Shown here: one piece after another, positions 28,239 through 32,935 of the stretch
Layout: the number at the start of each line of letters is the position of its first letter
Numbering within the stretch: position 1 is the first letter of the stretch
DNA from: Deltaproteobacteria bacterium
Lineage (GTDB): Bacteria; Myxococcota_A; Polyangia; GCA-2747355
DNA length: 32,935 nt
NCBI GenBank assembly: GCA_019314525.1
Contig: JAFCZD010000044.1
Span: 1 to 32,935, forward strand
Direction of reading: 5' to 3'
Made by a program: the position numbers and the translations under genes
Notes under the pieces: generated by a model
The model's database searches: none
What the model saw: only the letters and a program-made list of their open reading frames with translations
What the model was told of the DNA's origin: nothing

Positions 28239-29702
28239 GTGAAAGCCTGTCCGCTCTGTAATCGAGTCTACTCGAACTCTGCCACTGTCTGTGAACACGA
28301 TGGCCAACGGCTGGCGTCCGTCCGCCGCAATGACGCCACCGAGGGAGCTCCCGTCGTCGATTGGGATGGGCCTCTAGCAGGAGACATCGTTGGCAGCTAC
28401 CGTCTCGAATCCCTCATCGCTGAAGGTGGGATGGGTCGAATCTTCCGTGCGGCACACCTGACCCTCGGGCGGAAAGTCGCGATCAAGTTCCTGCTGCCCG
28501 AGCACGCATCCCGCGCCGACCTCGTACAACGTTTCTTCAATGAGGCCCGCTCAATCAACACCATCCGCCACCCCCATATCCTCGAGATCCACGACTTTGT
28601 TCAGGAGCGCTTACCTGACGGTCCATCCAAGGTCTATATGGTCATGGAGTACCTCGAAGGTGAAGATGTCCGCATCCGCCTTGGCCGCAAGCGGCGACTG
28701 ACGCCTGAGGCCGTCGTCAATATCGGCGTACAAACTGCCGAGGCACTCGCCGCTGCTCACGAAAAAGGAATCCTCCACCGAGACCTCAAGCCAGACAATA
28801 TCTTCCTCTGCAAGCGCCCACGCGACTTCGTCAAGGTCCTCGACTTTGGGGCAGCCAAGGCCTTCGGCGATCGGCCGGGGCATGACTTGACGCGACCTGG
28901 TGTGGCTATCGGCACCCCTGAGTACATGGCCCCGGAGCAGATCCTTGGTGTCCCCCTCGATGGCCGCGTCGATGGCTACGCCCTTGGCGTCGTGCTCTAT
29001 GAGCTGCTCTGCGGCAAGGTGCCGTTCTCCTCGAAGAACGTTGCGGATGTGCTCGCCATGCACGCCCAGGAGGAACCGCCCCTCATCTCGCAGCGCACGC
29101 GACGCCCAGTAGACGTACCACCACGGCTGGAAGAGGTGGTGATGCGCTGTCTGCGAAAAAATCCGCGTGACCGCTTCGCTGACCTTTGGCAGGTATCCCA
29201 CGCCTTGACCAGCTCCATCTCTGGGACCGCTGTGACCGTCGCAGAGCGACGGAAGCCCGCCCGCGGGGACGACAGCCACGTCGACTTCGAGCCCGAGCAG
29301 GACACGATTCGGGCCCCCCCTCCAAACAAAGTGCCCGCTGACGAGCCTGCACCACTCTATTTGCAAGACGGGCCCTTTTCGAAGGATAGCGAAAACGTGC
29401 AGTCCTTCGCTGATGACTCCTGCGAGGGTGAGTTCTCCAACCAGGTAACAGCGCGTGAAGACTTGGCTCGCCCAACGGATTCAGGGGTCGATGAGATGCC
29501 GGCCTCTGAGAGCGGCGCCCCCATGCTGCTCGAGTTGTTGCGACAGAACTCGGCGGAGTTGCCACGAGAAATCTACGAAGACGAAGAATCAAAGATATTG
29601 CTGGTCCCTCCAAAGAGCAACAAACGGAGCGTGTCATGGGTGTTGGCCTTGGCCCTGACTATCATCAGCCTAACCACTATCGCGGTGGTCGTCTGGTGGT
29701 GA
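28239..29702 (+). CDS. Zinc-ribbon, tail-anchored Ser/Thr protein kinase
   Basis: About 487 residues. The N-terminus reads K-A-C-P-L-C-N-R-V-Y followed by a later C-E-H-D-G, a zinc-ribbon-like module common in front of deltaproteobacterial kinases. Kinase domain (about 50-320): A-E-G-G-M-G-R loop, A-I-K lysine, H-R-D-L-K-P-D-N, D-F-G and A-P-E all intact. A disordered acidic linker (about 340-455) leads to a C-terminal membrane segment ending in V-V-V-W-W with no extracytoplasmic domain. It therefore cannot sense outside signals itself. GTG at 28239 lies 5 nt after AGGG; GTG at 28236 is an alternative. The FHA protein gene at 29728 follows 25 bp later and is a natural candidate partner for its phosphorylation. 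Confidence 0.92.
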   Translation: MKACPLCNRVYSNSATVCEHDGQRLASVRRNDATEGAPVVDWDGPLAGDIVGSYRLESLIAEGGMGRIFRAAHLTLGRKVAIKFLLPEHASRADLVQRFFNEARSINTIRHPHILEIHDFVQERLPDGPSKVYMVMEYLEGEDVRIRLGRKRRLTPEAVVNIGVQTAEALAAAHEKGILHRDLKPDNIFLCKRPRDFVKVLDFGAAKAFGDRPGHDLTRPGVAIGTPEYMAPEQILGVPLDGRVDGYALGVVLYELLCGKVPFSSKNVADVLAMHAQEEPPLISQRTRRPVDVPPRLEEVVMRCLRKNPRDRFADLWQVSHALTSSISGTAVTVAERRKPARGDDSHVDFEPEQDTIRAPPPNKVPADEPAPLYLQDGPFSKDSENVQSFADDSCEGEFSNQVTAREDLARPTDSGVDEMPASESGAPMLLELLRQNSAELPREIYEDEESKILLVPPKSNKRSVSWVLALALTIISLTTIAVVVWW

Positions 29703-29727
29703 TCGGCGTGGAGCCGTAGTAACCTCT

Positions 29728-30807
29728 GTGAAGGTGAAGCCCTACTACTATCTCACTCCTGTCCTCGGTGGCTTGGATGCGCCTCGGTACCCCATAGACG
29801 AGCTGCCTCGTATCGTTGGGCGTGCCGAGGAGGCCGCAATCCCGCTGCTTGAGCCCACGGTTTCGCGGGAACACGCCACGATTTCATTGGTCAATGGACA
29901 AGTAATCCTCAAAGACCATGGCAGCAAACATGGCACCTTCGTCAACTCCAAGCGGATCACGCAGAAGGTGCTGAACACCGGCGATATCGTGGTCTTTGGG
30001 CTGAGCCTCGTCCTGCGTCTCGAGGAAAGTGACGAGCCTGTCCCTCTCCCTGCCCCCATTTATGAGCCAGAGGAACAGAATAGTGAGCCCCTATCGCAGG
30101 TGCCACGGACCCCTTCGAGCAACGCCCAGCCAGCAAGTGCTGCAGTGGACGAGGCTCGAGAGGTCACGGTGAAGCTGCGCAAGCTCGCCACCCTCGGCGG
30201 CCTCGTTGGGATACGGCTGCCGATGGTCCATCAGAACCTCGCAAATTTGGCGGATCTGGCTGGGCGCGAAGAGATCGAATTGCAGGTGCTAGCTCAGCGC
30301 CTGGTGCCCCTCGTCGCCCACATCGAATCCCTGCTCGACGAGGCCCACGTGGCGCGCCCGCAGCTCGATCCAGCCGATCTCTTGGTCGTCTGCAAAGCAG
30401 CGGTCGAGGACGTCAACACCCACGCACGTGAGCGTGATGTGCGCATCGTTACCAACGTCCCCAGCGACATCATCGTCCTCAGTGACGCCTTCCGACTGCA
30501 GGTGGCGCTCACGCGTTTGCTGGAGAACTCCCTTGAGGCCAGCCCCCCAGGTGGACAGGTCGAGTTGGATGGCTTCGCAGATGAGCAGTGGGCCTATCTC
30601 TCCGTCACCGATCAAGGGCGTGGCATACCTGCAGAAGTAGGAGAGCGCCTCTTCGACCCCTTCATCACCTCCAAGCAGGACTGGCAACATGTCGGGCTCG
30701 GTCTCTTTGAAGCCCGTCAAACCATTGGACTTCTTGGAGGTCGCCTCGAGCTGGACTCCGACGCCGCTCAGGGGGCCAGCTTCCGCATGACCCTACCGAA
30801 GCTCTAG
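29728..30807 (+). CDS. FHA domain and histidine-kinase-like ATPase protein lacking the H-box histidine
   Basis: A 359-residue cytoplasmic protein. FHA domain (about 25-100): V-G-R (30-32), V-S-R-E-H (45-49), H-G-T-F (68-71). A helical region (140-210) matches the H-box surroundings (L-A-T-L-G-G-L) but has Pro165 where a phosphoacceptor His would be; His168 is nearby and displaced. The HATPase domain (about 215-359) has L-L-E-N-S-L-E-A-S (N-box, Asn267), D-Q-G-R-G-I (295-300), F-D-P-F-I-T-S-K and G-L-G-L (323-326). ATP binding is expected; autophosphorylation is doubtful. It is in an operon with the upstream kinase (25-bp gap, GTG start) and 97 bp before the peptide/radical SAM unit. Confidence 0.87.
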   Translation: MKVKPYYYLTPVLGGLDAPRYPIDELPRIVGRAEEAAIPLLEPTVSREHATISLVNGQVILKDHGSKHGTFVNSKRITQKVLNTGDIVVFGLSLVLRLEESDEPVPLPAPIYEPEEQNSEPLSQVPRTPSSNAQPASAAVDEAREVTVKLRKLATLGGLVGIRLPMVHQNLANLADLAGREEIELQVLAQRLVPLVAHIESLLDEAHVARPQLDPADLLVVCKAAVEDVNTHARERDVRIVTNVPSDIIVLSDAFRLQVALTRLLENSLEASPPGGQVELDGFADEQWAYLSVTDQGRGIPAEVGERLFDPFITSKQDWQHVGLGLFEARQTIGLLGGRLELDSDAAQGASFRMTLPKL

Positions 30808-30820
30808 GCAACTCTAGGCA
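30802..30820 (+). repeat. 9-bp direct repeat over the end of the FHA gene
   Basis: CTCTAGGCA occurs at 30802-30810 and again at 30812-30820, separated by one A. The first copy includes the TAG stop codon. It lies at the boundary between the FHA gene and the peptide/radical SAM unit. Could be chance or a regulator half-site pair. Confidence 0.4.
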
Positions 30821-30904
30821 GCCCCTTCCCTTCTCATCTCCCTGTTCTGCTGGTATTGTAATGAACAGCCAACTGAACCTCACGCTCGATGAAAAGGTGG
30901 GCTC

Positions 30905-31255
30905 ATGGACCCCAAAACTGCTCGCGCGATGATCGACAAGCTTTGCGACGAAATTGACGAGAATCATCGCGGTCAATCGCGTTTTGCCGAGGTGATGAAG
31001 GTAGCGCGCACGCTGGGCTTTGGTATCGCCATCGGTCTCGCGACTGTGGGTTGTGGGGACGATGACGACAAGGTGCCAGACGCCACTGCCGCCTATGGTG
31101 TCCCAGATTCCGTCCTGGTCCAAGACAGCGGTGTGGATACGATCGCTGGCCCGGACGCAGCCTATGGCATCCCCATGGACGCTGGTGTGCCTGAGGCCGC
31201 CCTCCCAGAGATGGGACTGCTCTACGGGATCCCCGCCGACGACGGCGGCCAATAA
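30905..31255 (+). CDS. Lipoprotein-like peptide with three YG[VI]P motifs, putative substrate of the radical SAM enzyme
   Basis: A 116-residue protein. Residues 1-30 are charged and helical; 31-50 (M-K-V-A-R then a Gly/Ala-rich hydrophobic stretch) end in A-T-V-G-C-G, a lipobox-like site at Cys50 followed by D-D-D-D. The rest is acidic and carries A-A-Y-G-V-P (62-67), A-A-Y-G-I-P (85-90) and L-L-Y-G-I-P (105-110), with Y-to-Y distances of 23 and 20 residues and mostly Asp/Pro/Ala between. The strong AAAAGGTGG ribosome binding site 6 nt before the ATG at 30905 supports the long start; Met31 at 30995 would give a shorter signal. The radical SAM/SPASM gene starts 6 bp after the stop. Small motif-repeat proteins beside a SPASM enzyme are usually its substrates. 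It resembles the lipoproteins of the 'rSAM/lipoprotein' systems in Bacteroidetes as remembered; product chemistry unknown. Confidence 0.85.
   Translation: MDPKTARAMIDKLCDEIDENHRGQSRFAEVMKVARTLGFGIAIGLATVGCGDDDDKVPDATAAYGVPDSVLVQDSGVDTIAGPDAAYGIPMDAGVPEAALPEMGLLYGIPADDGGQ
31088..31240 (+). repeat. Three spaced xYG[VI]P motif units in the putative substrate peptide
   Basis: The Tyr codons lie at 31094, 31163 and 31223. Units 1 and 2 share P-D-A and A-A-Y-G-[VI]-P with flanking acidic residues; unit 3 has L-L-Y-G-I-P-A-D-D. Codon use differs between the copies (TAT/TAC, GGT/GGC/GGG), so the protein motif has been kept while the DNA has diverged. Confidence 0.85.
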
Positions 31256-31261
31256 CCCCTC

Positions 31262-32353
31262 ATGCTGCAGCTATTGGAGAAAGTGGGCTTTGTCCCGCGA
31301 CAGGGCGTATGGGAGATCACGCTGGCCTGCAACCTGCGTTGTGGTCACTGTGGCTCGCGAGCTGGCGAAGCACGGCCAGATGAACTGACCACCGAAGAGG
31401 CCTTTGGCGTCATCGACAACCTCGCCACCTTGGGTTGCAGGCACATGACCCTCGCAGGGGGCGAGCCCACGCTGAGGGAAGACTGGCCTCAGTTGGTTGG
31501 GCGCTTGCGAGAAAAGGGCGTCCTGCCCTCGTTGCTCTCCAATGGCCTGACCTGGACAAGAGAGCTCTGCGAGCACGCCAAGGCCGCGGGGATTCACCAC
31601 ATCGGCTTCAGCCTTGACGGGCTCGAGCGCACCCACGATTGCGTGCGAAAGGCCAACGACAGTTATAAGAAAGTCCTCGAGGCCATCGACATCAGTGTGA
31701 AGGCCGAGGTCCCCGTCGTCGCCGTCACCCACATCACGCGCCGCAATATCGCCCAGGTGGAAGAGCTCCATCAGCTTCTGCACGAGCATGGCGTCTTCAT
31801 CTGGCAGGTACAGCTGGGTGTGCCCATGGGAAATATGCGTGAGGACATGGAGGCGGTCTTGCCGCCAGAGGGCGTCTTGGAGTTGGTGCCGAAGATCGCC
31901 GAGATCAATCAACGAGGCGTATCACCACGAATCGTCGCGGCTGACAACATCGGCTACTACGGCGAGCATGAAGAGCACCTGCGGCGAGCTGGGAGACGCA
32001 TCCCGTTTTGGCTCGGATGCCGTGCTGGCATTGACGTCATTGGTATCGAAAGCAACGGCGATGTCAAAGGCTGCCTCTCCTTGCCTTCGGGCCTGAACGA
32101 TTGCAGTGACTTCATCGAAGGCAACGTGCGACGGCAATCACTGGTGGATATCTGGTGTAATCCCGAGGCTTTCGCCTACAATCGCAAGTTCAGCACCGAC
32201 CAGCTCAAGGGCAGCTGCGCGGGCTGTGATTATGGCGAGATCTGCCGCGGTGGCTGCACGTGGACGGCCGTATCGAATACTGGCCACCCCCACGACTTCC
32301 CGCAGTGCTATCACTGCCATACAAAAGGCAAAGCCAAGCCAGCCTCTGCATAA
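31262..32353 (+). CDS. Radical SAM/SPASM domain peptide-modifying enzyme
   Basis: A 363-residue enzyme. The radical SAM core (15-235) has C-x-x-x-C-x-x-C at Cys23, Cys27, Cys30 for the SAM-binding [4Fe-4S] cluster and G-G-E-P at 66-69. The SPASM domain (about 250-352) has Cys253, Cys271, Cys319, Cys322, Cys328, Cys332, Cys349 and Cys352, enough for two auxiliary [4Fe-4S] clusters as in AnSME, PqqE and RiPP maturases. No N-terminal RRE (PqqD-like) domain is seen; only about 15 residues precede the core. Neighbour context makes the adjacent YG[VI]P peptide the likely substrate, with reaction options such as thioether or C-C bond formation, epimerisation or tyramine excision. Start ATG lies 6 bp after the peptide gene, so they are co-translated. 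Cytoplasmic. Confidence 0.93.
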   Translation: MLQLLEKVGFVPRQGVWEITLACNLRCGHCGSRAGEARPDELTTEEAFGVIDNLATLGCRHMTLAGGEPTLREDWPQLVGRLREKGVLPSLLSNGLTWTRELCEHAKAAGIHHIGFSLDGLERTHDCVRKANDSYKKVLEAIDISVKAEVPVVAVTHITRRNIAQVEELHQLLHEHGVFIWQVQLGVPMGNMREDMEAVLPPEGVLELVPKIAEINQRGVSPRIVAADNIGYYGEHEEHLRRAGRRIPFWLGCRAGIDVIGIESNGDVKGCLSLPSGLNDCSDFIEGNVRRQSLVDIWCNPEAFAYNRKFSTDQLKGSCAGCDYGEICRGGCTWTAVSNTGHPHDFPQCYHCHTKGKAKPASA

Positions 32354-32356
32354 GCC

Positions 32357-32395
32357 CACACCATCCATCAGCGAGTGCATGATGGCGTGGGTGTG
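32357..32395 (+). terminator. Imperfect hairpin after the radical SAM gene
   Basis: CACACC (32357-32362) pairs with GGTGTG (32390-32395), and CCATC (32365-32369) pairs with GATGG (32381-32385), with an asymmetric internal loop between. An A-run (32404-32411) follows rather than a T-run, so it is not a canonical intrinsic terminator; it may reduce transcription into the CcmE-like gene. Confidence 0.3.
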
Positions 32396-32427
32396 CTAGG
32401 TTTAAAAAAAACTGACGGAAATTTGCG

Positions 32428-32922
32428 ATGACTGTGCAGCCTAATCCTCGAAAGAACACTTGGTTGATGGGGCTCATCTCGGCCCTCGTTGTGGCAGGTG
32501 GTATCGGCTACCTCGTGGTCAGCTCCATCGGAGATGGCAGCGCTCTCGAGTATTTCAAGGATGTCCATGAGGCAGTGGACGGCTCCACCAAGTGGGTGGG
32601 TCGCAAGCTGCGTATGCGAGGCAACGTAATCGCGGGCACCATCCAAAAGAAGAAGGGCTCTTTGGACTACCGCTTCGCCCTCTACACAAAGAATCGCTGG
32701 GTGGAGGTCAAATACCGCGGCCTAGTCCCAGACGCCTTCAAAGACTGTGCTGAGGTGGTCGTCAAGGGGGAGCTCACCGCCCCTGACCGCTTCAACGCTC
32801 ACACCATCACAGCTAAATGCCCCTCCAAATACGAAGAGAAGACACGCCTCAAAGGCTGCGGCACCCAGCTCAAGACCGCCGTGCTCACTGCACGCAGCAA
32901 GAGCAAGACTTCGGTAAACTGA
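32428..32922 (+). CDS. ccmE: CcmE-like haem chaperone with CxxxY haem site
   Basis: A 164-residue protein. A cytoplasmic N-terminus and one membrane segment (about 13-32) precede an OB-fold-like domain (about 55-132) with V-G-R-K-L-R-M-R-G and V-K-Y-R-G-L-V-P-D-A-F, as in CcmE. CcmE carries haem covalently on its way to cytochrome c, normally on the His of H-x-x-x-Y. Here the site is A-K-C-P-S-K-Y, with Cys131 and Tyr135, the C-x-x-x-Y variant known from some delta-proteobacteria and archaea. A further Cys144 lies in the tail. No other ccm gene is in the window up to its end. ATG at 32428 has a GGAAA ribosome binding site 8 nt upstream. It follows the radical SAM gene by 74 bp. Confidence 0.85.
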   Translation: MTVQPNPRKNTWLMGLISALVVAGGIGYLVVSSIGDGSALEYFKDVHEAVDGSTKWVGRKLRMRGNVIAGTIQKKKGSLDYRFALYTKNRWVEVKYRGLVPDAFKDCAEVVVKGELTAPDRFNAHTITAKCPSKYEEKTRLKGCGTQLKTAVLTARSKSKTSVN

Positions 32923-32935
32923 GTAGATTCACGCG

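Noticed and set aside
32381-32398. Possible sigma-54 promoter before the CcmE-like gene
   Set aside because: GG and GC elements are present but one base too close (9 instead of 10) and the TTGCA part is missing.

Overview
The window reads as a chromosomal segment from a GC-rich member of the Myxococcota (deltaproteobacterial lineage). The main grounds are a protein with a MYXO-CTERM-type C-terminus (15580-16659), a dense set of Hanks-type Ser/Thr kinases with transmembrane and TPR or PEGA tails, response regulators fused to DUF4388 (PATAN-like) domains, FHA-containing sigma-54 activators and many lipoproteins. No tRNA, rRNA, CRISPR array, insertion sequence or phage gene was seen. Genes are tightly packed: the longest gaps (4286-4514 and 16660-16944) are both divergent promoter regions under 300 bp.

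Region by region: 1-52 holds the last codons of a gene that may encode an outer-membrane protein. 74-4285 (minus) is a lipoprotein plus a three-gene phosphorelay operon (receiver-DUF4388, CheY-like receiver, CheA-like hybrid kinase without CheW domain). 4515-10213 (plus) carries two paralogous giant kinases, each with two kinase domains in tandem, a membrane segment and a TPR tail; the N-terminal domain of the second is a pseudokinase. 10245-13231 is a TlpA-like lipoprotein without its redox cysteines, divergent from mutS2. 13317-16659 encodes surface proteins: a VWA lipoprotein with an apparent frameshift, an outer-membrane protein and a MYXO-CTERM protein. 16945-20810 is an sppA gene fused to an N-terminal barrel-like domain, overlapping a DUF4032/WaaP-like kinase gene. 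20832-24229 (minus) is a PEGA-tailed kinase followed by an RluA-family pseudouridine synthase.

24319-30807 is again signalling: a small membrane protein, an FHA-AAA-Fis sigma-54 activator, a receiver-DUF4388 protein, two divergent zinc-ribbon/tail-anchored proteins (one a kinase), and an FHA-histidine-kinase-like protein whose phosphoacceptor histidine appears to be absent. FHA domains bind phosphothreonine, so the kinases and FHA proteins plausibly form one Ser/Thr phosphorylation network feeding sigma-54 transcription; this is inference.

The most striking unit is at 30905-32353: a 116-residue lipoprotein-like peptide with three spaced [AL]-Y-G-[VI]-P motifs, followed 6 bp later by a radical SAM/SPASM enzyme with a full set of cluster cysteines. 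It looks like a RiPP-type or 'rSAM/lipoprotein' modification system. A CcmE-like haem chaperone with a CxxxY rather than HxxxY haem site lies just downstream.
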